Shown in pieces: positions 1 through 6,146 of a DNA stretch of 12,307 nucleotides. Each line of letters begins with the position of its first letter. Within the stretch, counting starts at the first letter, position 1. Source of the stretch: Alphaproteobacteria bacterium HGW-Alphaproteobacteria-13 (GTDB taxonomy: Bacteria > Pseudomonadota > Alphaproteobacteria > Sphingomonadales > Sphingomonadaceae). A program made the position numbers and the translations under genes. The notes under the pieces were generated by a model. That model did no database searches and was not told the DNA's origin. It saw only the letters and a program-made list of their open reading frames with translations. Location of the stretch: contig PHEM01000063.1 in the NCBI GenBank assembly GCA_002842935.1, positions 1 through 12,307 of the forward strand. Reading direction: 5' to 3'.

Positions 1-365
1 ACCATGGTTTTTTGGGAAGCACGGCGGAGCAGATCGAGAATTGCGTCCGCTTCGGCCGATCTCAAACGATCCGTACGATGCTGCAGACGCTCGGCGCCTT
101 TCCTGACGATGCGCGGCTCGACTGGCTATACGACACGTCTTTCGGCACCGGAAAAACGCCGGAGAGTTGGCCCACAATGACCGCGGCTGGCCCCTTTTGC
201 GGCTTCTCCGGAGGTATTGGCGCGCATAATGCCGCCAGCGTCGTGCAAGCGATCGCCGCTCCGGCAGGCAGCCAATATTGGATCGACATGGAGTCGGGCG
301 TGCGCACGGAGGACCGGTTCGATCTCGCCAAGTGCGAAGCGGTGTGCCGCGCGGTGTTCGGCTGA
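1..365 (+). CDS. phosphoribosylanthranilate isomerase-like (TrpF-like) protein, 5'-truncated by the window edge
   Basis: The frame is open to the left edge, with codons running from base 3 without a stop, so the visible ~120 residues are the C-terminal half of a longer protein; the TTG at 12 is probably internal. The C-terminal part reads like the end of a (beta/alpha)8 phosphoribosylanthranilate isomerase: a glycine-rich phosphate-binding turn (PFCGFSGGIGAHNAASVV) followed by WIDMESGVRTEDRFDLAKC, matching the family pattern of a GG..xxN phosphate loop, then a D-x-x-SGV strand with a following helix. TrpF-family enzymes catalyse the Amadori rearrangement of N-(5-phosphoribosyl)anthranilate in tryptophan synthesis. 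No other trp gene is visible, and the neighbour is a nucleoside hydrolase starting 2 nt after the stop, so this may be a paralogue acting on another phosphoribosyl compound. The catalytic N-terminal Cys cannot be examined because it lies outside the window. Family assignment is moderately confident; function is inferred. Confidence 0.55.
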   Translation, partial: HGFLGSTAEQIENCVRFGRSQTIRTMLQTLGAFPDDARLDWLYDTSFGTGKTPESWPTMTAAGPFCGFSGGIGAHNAASVVQAIAAPAGSQYWIDMESGVRTEDRFDLAKCEAVCRAVFG

Positions 366-367
366 CC

Positions 368-1399
368 GTGCCGATCGTTGGCCTCGGCCTCGCTGGAACG
401 AAGGCGGCAAATGCGTTGCGTCAAGAAGCCGGCAAGCTTGTCATTCTCGACACAGATCCCGGCATCGACGATGCGATGGCGCTGCTATATCTTCGCGCTG
501 TACCGGGCATTCGCCTTCACTCCCTGACCACCGTGTTCGGAAACGCGGACATCGAAACGACCAGCCGCAACGCCGCCTTTCTCGCGGCGCGGTTCGGACT
601 CGATCTGCCGATCCATGTCGGCGCCGCCGGGCCGCTCGAAGGCGAACGTCACGTGCCGTCGCTGAAGGTCCATGGAGCGGACGGGCTTGGCGGAACCGGG
701 GTGGCGTCGGGCACCCCGGTGCCCCGGTCGACCGTGCCGGCCTGGCAGCATATTGCCGACACGATTTCCGCGAATCCGGGACGAGTCTCACTCCTGGCCA
801 TCGGTCCTTTAACGAATCTTGCCCTCGCCTTGCGCCACCGGCCGGAAATCGCGGCTCAGGTGCACGAGGTGGTTGTGATGGGCGGGGCCTTCGGAACCCG
901 GGGGCGGCACGGCAATATCCGCCCGCATGCCGAGGCGAACTTCTTTTACGATCCGCGCGCCGCGGACGAAGTGCTTGCGGCTTCCTGGCCGGTTACCGCG
1001 GTCGGTCTCGATGTCTCGGCCGACTGCATTCTTTCTTCCGCACAGGCGGCATCGATGGCGAGGTGCTTCGGCGAGAGCGGCGAGTTGCTGTGGGCAATTT
1101 CGCGGGACTATGCCGATATCTATCGAAAGTTCGACGGTATAGATGGCTTCTGCATCCACGATGTCGCTGCCGCCGCGCGGCTCGCATCGCCCGAGCTCTT
1201 TTCCGTTCAACAGGCGGCCATTGGCGTCAAGACCAGCGGCAACCATACAGGCAACGCCTATCGCAGCGCGGATGCCATGCGGCCGGTTCAAAGTTTCTGC
1301 GACGGCGTCGACTCCGATCGGCTCATATCCGGCTTCATCGACATAGTTGCAGCATTTGTTGCCCGCGACGCAGCATCCGAGCGGATTGAAACAACGTGA
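368..1399 (+). CDS. inosine/uridine-preferring nucleoside hydrolase family protein
   Basis: This belongs to the IUNH family, which hydrolyses the N-glycosidic bond of ribonucleosides to free base and ribose. With the GTG start it has 343 residues. The Ca2+/ribose-binding motif DTDPGIDDA is at about residues 28-36, followed by HGADGLGG, the GPLTNLA segment, VVMGGAFG, an N-x-AEANFFYDPRAA stretch and the His-Asp pair in GFCIHDVAA (H264, D265) that contacts the leaving base and metal in characterised members. All expected motifs are present, so it should be active. There is no signal peptide, so it is probably cytosolic. The start is uncertain. GTG 368 lies 2 nt after the upstream stop but has no good Shine-Dalgarno. 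TTG 416 has GAAGG upstream and gives MRQEAGKLVILDTDPG, the usual distance from start to motif in this family, and a 327-aa protein. The 3' end overlaps the next gene as GTGA, suggesting translational coupling. The exact nucleoside cannot be deduced. Confidence 0.9.
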   Translation: MPIVGLGLAGTKAANALRQEAGKLVILDTDPGIDDAMALLYLRAVPGIRLHSLTTVFGNADIETTSRNAAFLAARFGLDLPIHVGAAGPLEGERHVPSLKVHGADGLGGTGVASGTPVPRSTVPAWQHIADTISANPGRVSLLAIGPLTNLALALRHRPEIAAQVHEVVVMGGAFGTRGRHGNIRPHAEANFFYDPRAADEVLAASWPVTAVGLDVSADCILSSAQAASMARCFGESGELLWAISRDYADIYRKFDGIDGFCIHDVAAAARLASPELFSVQQAAIGVKTSGNHTGNAYRSADAMRPVQSFCDGVDSDRLISGFIDIVAAFVARDAASERIETT

Positions 1400-2676
1400 A
1401 GCCGACCCGACCGTTACTCGCCGCGTTCCTATTGGCAATCAGCGGTAGCTCGAGCAGCAGCGCGGCGGAGAGCCAGCGGCGTCCTGCTGCCCACACCGCC
1501 AACCCCTGCGGGATCGAGCAACCCAGCCTTTGGGGCCAGGCCACGATCCCCAGCCAATTTCGATTCGCAGGCGAGAGGGTCGGCGGCCTTTCCGGGATCG
1601 ACTATCGACGTCGTCAGAAGGATTTCCTGCTTATCAGTGACGACCGCGGCGCGCACGGCGGGGCGCGCCTCTACCGGGCCCTCCTCTCGTTCGGGCAGGA
1701 ACACAGACTCGACGTTCGGTTCAAGAAAGCGACCGTCCTGCGCCAGGCAGATGGCTCGCGCTTCGCCAAAGAGGCAGAGATCGGCACCGGCACGGATGCC
1801 GAGGCTCTGCGCGCCGCCGTGAACAATCGGATATTTTGGGCCAGCGAAGCGAAAGGCGCGGTCTCCCAAGGCCCGGAAATCTTCGAGGCGCGGCTACCCG
1901 CGGGAATCAGCGTACCGCTCGCGCTGCCAGCATATCTCACTTCCTCGGGCGATCGGTCACGCGGCCCAAGGGATAACCGGTCTTTCGAGGGGCTGTCTGT
2001 CGATGCCGACGGAAGCCTGTGGGTTGGTCTTGAAGCACCGCTCCTCGAAGACGGCGTTCCTCCCTCGCTTGCATCGGGAAGCTGGACACGGATCGTACGG
2101 CTGGGCAGTGTAGGGCAAAGCGATCACGAGTATTTCTATCCGCTCGAACCCATTGCCCGGCAGTTGCCGGGACATTTGGCTGACAACGGGCTCAGCGAAT
2201 TGCTCGCGCTTCCCGGCCCGACATTCCTGGTCCTCGAACGGTCGGGCAGCCAGCAGCTGGACGGTCGCTTCGACTATATAACGCGAATATTCTGCGCCTA
2301 TCCTGGTCGCGAACGTGGCGCCGGCGAGACCATACGCCTCGACAAGCAGCTCGTCGTCGAACTCAACCGCCTTGGTTCCTTCGACAATGCGAATTTCGAG
2401 GGCATGACCTTCGGCCCGCGTCTGCCCGATGGGCGACGTAGCCTCCTCCTCGTCGCGGACAATGATTTCCGCGACGAACGGCCGAACCTTATCGTTGCCC
2501 TTGCCGTCCCTCAGGATAAGCGCAAAGCCAGTCCGCCGCGCCCTGAAGCGTTGAAAATTCGCGAAACCGGTCATGCCCGAGGGGCGGTTCGGCCTGTTCG
2601 AGCGGAGACGTCCTGTGGAACGGCACGTACAGGCCAAAGGCACCAGCCTCCAGCGCGGGCAAAATGTCCGACCTGA
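1396..2676 (+). CDS. secreted esterase-like/phytase-like family protein (PF13449-type)
   Basis: A 426-residue protein starts at a GTG whose last two bases belong to the upstream TGA stop. Residues 1-24 form a Sec signal peptide (KPTR, then LLAAFLLAISG, cleavage near SSA-AE), so it should be periplasmic or secreted. The mature part has the motifs of the 'phytase-like' beta-propeller family: GGLSGIDY (63-70), FLLISDDRG, DAEALR, a central SFEGLSVDADGSLWVGLE (from ~196), NGLSELLALPG, and ANFEGMTFGPRLPDGRRS (from ~332) ending in LLLVADNDF. Members are annotated as esterase-like activity of phytase family; few have been tested, so phosphate-ester hydrolysis is only a suggestion. The recognisable domain ends near LIVALAV (about base 2507). 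The last ~55 residues are Arg/Pro-rich and lie antisense to the HAD gene (2489-3187), so they look like read-through sequence. A one-base shift just upstream of 2517 would end the protein at a TAA there. Confidence 0.82.
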   Translation: MKPTRPLLAAFLLAISGSSSSSAAESQRRPAAHTANPCGIEQPSLWGQATIPSQFRFAGERVGGLSGIDYRRRQKDFLLISDDRGAHGGARLYRALLSFGQEHRLDVRFKKATVLRQADGSRFAKEAEIGTGTDAEALRAAVNNRIFWASEAKGAVSQGPEIFEARLPAGISVPLALPAYLTSSGDRSRGPRDNRSFEGLSVDADGSLWVGLEAPLLEDGVPPSLASGSWTRIVRLGSVGQSDHEYFYPLEPIARQLPGHLADNGLSELLALPGPTFLVLERSGSQQLDGRFDYITRIFCAYPGRERGAGETIRLDKQLVVELNRLGSFDNANFEGMTFGPRLPDGRRSLLLVADNDFRDERPNLIVALAVPQDKRKASPPRPEALKIRETGHARGAVRPVRAETSCGTARTGQRHQPPARAKCPT

Positions 2677-3187
2677 TCGAATTCCCGATCATCGCGGCCG
2701 GGACATCCCCGAAGGTCTCGCGATAGATCGAGGCTGTCTTTTCCCGCACGATGCGGACATCGCGAAACGCCCAGCTCAAACCCGATGCTTCGAGCTTTCG
2801 ACGCTGATGCTTCTCATCACCCTTCGACAGGAGAATGAGAGGGAAGCTCCGTGAAAGCTGCTCGAGCGCCTTCTCCACACCTGCCAACGGCGCAACGGCC
2901 GCCTTGTCGAGATCGTCGCAAATTATTTGCACGAGATCCGCGGCGGCTTCTCGAAACTGCGTCGGAACCCGGTCATCGCAGAAATACCGGAGCGCAGTCC
3001 GATAGCCCGCGGGACCATATCCGACCCGATCAAGCAGACTGTAGTGCAAGGCGCGCAGATGGGCGCGGACATCGGGGTCCCCGCACCAACTGGCCACGCT
3101 ATCAACGAACTTTGTCTCGGCCCAGTCGAACGCACTGGCCTCATCCCAAAGCGTATCGTCCGCATCGACACCGACGATCTGGATCAT
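2489..3187 (-). CDS. HAD-superfamily hydrolase
   Basis: This 232-residue cytosolic protein has the full haloacid-dehalogenase-like set: motif I DADDTLW with nucleophile D8 and acid/base D10, motif II LLSKGD (S121), motif III K150, and motif IV MIGNSIRSD with D174. A helical cap lies between motifs I and II, as in the phosphoglycolate phosphatase/YjjG-like group. The first motif IV acid is Asn, a variant I recall as common in HADs with GNSxRSD. Most relatives are phosphatases for small phosphate monoesters; the substrate here is unknown. The ATG is preceded by a GAGG Shine-Dalgarno about 7 nt upstream. It is downstream of and co-oriented with the TonB receptor, but a strong terminator hairpin (3202-3229) lies between them, so expression probably depends on read-through or a promoter not seen. 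Its last ~60 codons overlap the convergent esterase frame by 188 bp; here the HAD frame has the more credible protein sequence (FREFSTLQGAADWL). Confidence 0.88.
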   Translation of the reverse strand: MIQIVGVDADDTLWDEASAFDWAETKFVDSVASWCGDPDVRAHLRALHYSLLDRVGYGPAGYRTALRYFCDDRVPTQFREAAADLVQIICDDLDKAAVAPLAGVEKALEQLSRSFPLILLSKGDEKHQRRKLEASGLSWAFRDVRIVREKTASIYRETFGDVPAAMIGNSIRSDILPALEAGAFGLYVPFHRTSPLEQAEPPLGHDRFREFSTLQGAADWLCAYPEGRQGQR

Positions 3188-3201
3188 GTCCGGCCTCGAA
3201 G

Positions 3202-3229
3202 AAAAGGGGAGGCTGTCGCCAGCCTCCCC
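3202..3229 (-). terminator. rho-independent terminator after the TonB-dependent receptor gene
   Basis: A perfect 9-bp stem (ggggaggct 3206-3214 with agcctcccc 3221-3229, 6-nt loop) is followed, on the minus strand, by TTTTCTT (complement of 3199-3205). It starts 21 nt after the receptor's stop codon and ends ~15 nt before the HAD start codon. The orientation of the T-run fits termination of leftward transcription. It would partly insulate the HAD gene from the receptor promoter. Confidence 0.8.
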
Positions 3230-3250
3230 GAAAGTCCTATCGGAATGACC

Positions 3251-5647
3251 TCAAAAGCGGGCGCGAAGCGAGGCGGTAAAGGTTCGCGGCGCGCCGATGA
3301 AATACCGATCAAGCGTCGGAAGCGTGCCCGCCCCGGCGAGACCAAAATCGGGCAGGGTCGCCGTCGAGGAACTGACTGCGCCGATGTATTTCTCGTTGAA
3401 CAGATTGTCGACGTTGAGTTGGAATTTCAGTTCCCTGAAGGGACCAGTGTCGCCGAAGTCATAGCTTGCGTTGAGGCCGAAAACGGAATGGTCGGGCAGA
3501 TACTCGACGCCGCGCTCGGCGTTGGTGGTCGGTTGGATCAGGTGGCCGCCGACCCGCGAGCCGACATAACGACCGCTGAACTGGATGCTGGCGCCCTTGA
3601 CCGGCTTAAGTTCGATCTGGCCGAACAGGCTGTGGCGTGGAATATCGCGCACGCGAGCGCCTCCGATCACGCCAACCGCAGCCAGTTCCGCCCGGTCCGC
3701 GGATCCCACGGGCGGGTTGTCGTGCTTCGCATCCTGGTAGGAATAGGCGAGATAGAAATTGATCCAGTCATAATCGACGATCGCCGTCGCCTCGATGCCC
3801 TTGCTCTTCGTCCCGGCGATATTGGCCGCGCGTGTCGTGACGTTGCCGCGGATGACCTCGTCGGGATCGACCCCCGAAATGGAAATCGGAACGGTGCCGA
3901 TATTGTTCTTGAGGCGCGTGTAATAGCCTTGCAGCGAGAGGGCGAAATGGTCGGTCGTGAAGCGGACGCCGGCGTCCATATTCTCGGTTTCGATCGGCGT
4001 CAGGTCCCCCGGATTGATCGCCGAATTAGAGCCGAGGAAAGCGTCTTCGGGGATGCCGGCAAAATTCTGCGCGTAACCCGCAAAGATTTCGAGTCCATCG
4101 AGGGGCTTGAAACCAATCCCCACCTTCGGATTGATGCCCGAGGTCTGGTTGAAGCGCACGAGGTTACGATATTCGAGTGGCGATTGCGCGCGATAGGTGA
4201 CGCTGAACCAGGTTAGACCCGCATCAAGACGAAGCACATCGGGAATGATGTCAAACTGATCCTGCACATAGAGCATGCCGGTATCGATCGTCGAATGGCG
4301 ATCATATTCGGTGTAGGCAAGATCGTTGCGATTGATCTCGATGCTCTGCGCGGAATTGAGGATCGGATAGAAGTTGCGCGTCTCCGACGCCTTGGCATTC
4401 TCCCACCATCCGCCGACGCGCAGCGTGTTGTTCCGGATGAAATCCTTGAAACGGAACTCGCCCGTCACGCCCATCCGATCCGCATCGCGAGGCGTAAGGC
4501 GCATGTCGGCCGGACCGCCCATCGCGTTGCTGTTGCGCGTAGTGATCAGCGCCGGCCGGATCGCGCCGCCAAGCGCGTTATAGCCCGTTACCGCCATCGG
4601 GTTGCCGCCGGAGAGGCGACGCTGCCGGTCTTGATAGCGGAAGGACTCTCCACGAAGCTGCTGGTAATAGGGGTTGAGGCTGAACGTCAGATTCTCCGTC
4701 AGGAAGAATTTGGCATTGATGTAGGCGAGAAAGTCCTTGCGCGTGCCGCCCAAAGCGCCACCGAAATCGACATCGCGGGCGGGGATGCCCGTCAGTTCGT
4801 CAAGGGCACGGTCGTTACGCGGATCGGCGTTGAACTCCGACAGCGTGATGATGTTGAAATCATTGTCTCGCTGATCGTTGTATGCCGCGCGAAACTTGAT
4901 GAATCCGCCGTCGGCCAGATCCTTGACCGCCTTGAACTCGATATGATCCTTGCGCGAGTGGCGATTCTTCGGCCCGGCCCAGACGTCATTCTCTTGATGT
5001 GAATAACTGAGATAACTCGTCAGCCCAGGGAGAATCTCACCGGTGTCGATGCGCGCATAGCCTCGATAGAAGTTGTCGGAGCCCACGCCAGCCTCGACCG
5101 TGGCACCAAGTTCGCTGCGCGGATCGGCCGTGATGAAATCGACGAAGCCGCCGAGCGCGAAGCGCGACGGAGCGCCGATATCGCCCGCGCTCTGCGACAC
5201 ATTGATACGTGCGACGTTGCTCGATTCGATGAAGCGCTGCGGCGGCGAACCGCCATTGAAGCGCGCATCGCCAGTGGGGATACCGTCGAGCGTCAGACCG
5301 ACCTGCTCCTTGTTGAGACCGCGCAGATAAAGTTCGAACGAAAAGCTTCCGCCGCGCGCGTCGCCGGAGGAGACCTGAATGCCGGGTACTTTCGCGAGCG
5401 ACTGGGTAATGTCGGAGCCCAGTGGGCGTTCCTGAATGTCCTCGACGCGGATGACCGCAGCGGCTCGGACATTGCCGGCGCCGATGCGCTCGCCCGTGAC
5501 CACGATTTCGGCGTCCGTATCCGGCGCCGAGTCTTCAGCACCGCTATTTTGCGCGTGCGCCGGGGACGCAGCCAGCGTTAGTCCGAGCATGATTGCACTG
5601 AATCCGACGGCCGGTGTGCGAACTTCTTTCCTTACCCGTGCAGTCAT
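3251..5647 (-). CDS. TonB-dependent outer-membrane receptor
   Basis: This 798-residue protein imports a ligand across the outer membrane using TonB/ExbB/ExbD energy. It starts at an ATG with a strong GAGGGG Shine-Dalgarno about 8 nt upstream. Residues 1-32 are a Sec signal peptide (VRKEVR, hydrophobic GFSAIMLGLTLAA, AHA before Q33). A TonB box of the sphingomonad style, AEIVVTGERI, follows at 46-55. The plug domain covers about 60-170 (VIRVEDIQERPLGSDITQSL, YLRGLN, LTLDGIPTGDARF) and the 22-strand barrel covers the rest, with many alternating aromatic strands and a terminal Phe (SLRARF) for BAM recognition. No extra N-terminal signalling domain is present, so it is not a FecA-type transducer. 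Control is probably by a LacI-type repressor through the palindrome 43 bp upstream of the ATG. The ligand cannot be read from sequence; neighbouring nucleoside hydrolase and phosphatase-like genes hint at a nucleoside, nucleotide or sugar phosphate. Confidence 0.95.
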   Translation of the reverse strand: MTARVRKEVRTPAVGFSAIMLGLTLAASPAHAQNSGAEDSAPDTDAEIVVTGERIGAGNVRAAAVIRVEDIQERPLGSDITQSLAKVPGIQVSSGDARGGSFSFELYLRGLNKEQVGLTLDGIPTGDARFNGGSPPQRFIESSNVARINVSQSAGDIGAPSRFALGGFVDFITADPRSELGATVEAGVGSDNFYRGYARIDTGEILPGLTSYLSYSHQENDVWAGPKNRHSRKDHIEFKAVKDLADGGFIKFRAAYNDQRDNDFNIITLSEFNADPRNDRALDELTGIPARDVDFGGALGGTRKDFLAYINAKFFLTENLTFSLNPYYQQLRGESFRYQDRQRRLSGGNPMAVTGYNALGGAIRPALITTRNSNAMGGPADMRLTPRDADRMGVTGEFRFKDFIRNNTLRVGGWWENAKASETRNFYPILNSAQSIEINRNDLAYTEYDRHSTIDTGMLYVQDQFDIIPDVLRLDAGLTWFSVTYRAQSPLEYRNLVRFNQTSGINPKVGIGFKPLDGLEIFAGYAQNFAGIPEDAFLGSNSAINPGDLTPIETENMDAGVRFTTDHFALSLQGYYTRLKNNIGTVPISISGVDPDEVIRGNVTTRAANIAGTKSKGIEATAIVDYDWINFYLAYSYQDAKHDNPPVGSADRAELAAVGVIGGARVRDIPRHSLFGQIELKPVKGASIQFSGRYVGSRVGGHLIQPTTNAERGVEYLPDHSVFGLNASYDFGDTGPFRELKFQLNVDNLFNEKYIGAVSSSTATLPDFGLAGAGTLPTLDRYFIGAPRTFTASLRARF

Positions 5648-5690
5648 TGCGAAATCCCCTCATTTGGTCCCAAGCCTGTAACAAAAACGA

Positions 5691-5706
5691 AATGAAACGT
5701 TTCATT
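5691..5706 (-). promoter_or_regulatory. LacI-family-type operator upstream of the TonB receptor
   Basis: The 16-bp sequence aatgaaacgtttcatt is a perfect palindrome with a central CG, the architecture of LacI/PurR-family operators (PurR consensus acgcaaacgtttgcgt has the same centre and length). It lies 43 bp upstream of the receptor ATG, where it would overlap or abut the promoter. Two further copies of the half-site (ttcat at 5713-5717 and 5723-5727) follow at about one-helical-turn spacing. No regulator gene is present in the window. A KdgR/IclR-type site (atgaaa...tttcat) is an alternative reading, but such boxes usually have a longer centre. Confidence 0.6.
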
Positions 5707-6016
5707 GCATGCTTCATAAAGATTCATTTTCTAGGATGCAAGCGGATTCCAGAGGGCTGCCTCGCGGAACCAAACTCGCCGTTTTCGCGGTTAAGCTGGC
5801 ACCACGATCGTGAGGACCAACAGACCGTGAGGCATTGCTTTTGCCGCAACGTTCCCGACTAGCACTCCACTGATTGAGGATTGGCGCTTGCGAGTGTCTG
5901 CTTCCAGGGTTTATTCGACCATGACCGGAACGTCCGACTTGAGGCGCAAATCAGCCGTTCTTCGCCTTCGAAAAGGCGTCAAATGGCAAGTTCCAGCGAG
6001 TTATAACAATGGTGTG
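5707..6016. other. intergenic stretch without a recognisable gene
   Basis: Between the receptor operator and the REP-like element I find no convincing gene. Short open frames exist on both strands but none has a Shine-Dalgarno, family motif or coding-type base pattern. On the minus strand, an uninterrupted ~38-residue stretch ends with a hydrophobic tail (MPHGLLVLTIVVPA, stop near 5790), but it begins right after a stop codon and is not recognised. The segment around 5895-5965 (gtgtctgcttcc ... cggaacgtccgac) resembles diverged intergenic repeat sequence that I associate with sphingomonads; this is a weak recollection, not a demonstrated match. Confidence 0.4.
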
Positions 6017-6074
6017 CCCGCGAAAGCGGGAACCCAGCGAACCGGCGGCGGAACCGGGTTCCCGCTTTCGCGGG
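6017..6074. repeat. REP-like inverted-repeat element
   Basis: Two 19-nt arms, cccgcgaaagcgggaaccc (6017-6035) and gggttcccgctttcgcggg (6056-6074), are exact reverse complements around a 20-nt spacer. Each arm also contains its own 5-bp hairpin with a GAAA or TTTC loop (cccgc-gaaa-gcggg). The unit is of the kind I recall as abundant between sphingomonad genes. It lies upstream of the SDR operon, about 370 bp upstream of the receptor start. It could act as a structured RNA end or a target for a REP-associated transposase; no such gene is in the window. Confidence 0.8.
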
Positions 6075-6102
6075 AATGACGAGTGAATTTAACTCTTGTC
6101 AC

Positions 6103-6115
6103 TATGATTATCATA
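6103..6115 (+). promoter_or_regulatory. 13-bp palindrome in the promoter region of the SDR operon
   Basis: tatgat-t-atcata is a perfect 6-1-6 inverted repeat 31 bp upstream of the GTG start. It lies between a possible -35 (ttgtca, 6096-6101) and a possible -10 (tactat, 6118-6123; 16-bp spacing), so a bound repressor would block the promoter. The promoter match is only partial and the region is unusually A+T-rich for the window, which by itself favours chance palindromes. Confidence 0.3.
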
Positions 6116-6146
6116 TCTACTATCGGCGGCAAGAGGAGATTCGCCC

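Noticed and set aside
217..1389. 390-codon plus-strand frame overlapping the nucleoside hydrolase
   Set aside because: Arg/Cys-rich shadow translation; the nucleoside hydrolase frame has all family motifs.
2927..4216. 429-codon plus-strand open frame
   Set aside because: It is antisense to the TonB receptor and HAD genes, whose motifs are clear; its translation shows no recognisable domain.
5614..6079. Short plus-strand ORFs in the intergenic region
   Set aside because: No Shine-Dalgarno, no family resemblance, Cys/His/Arg-rich composition, and one runs into the REP-like element.
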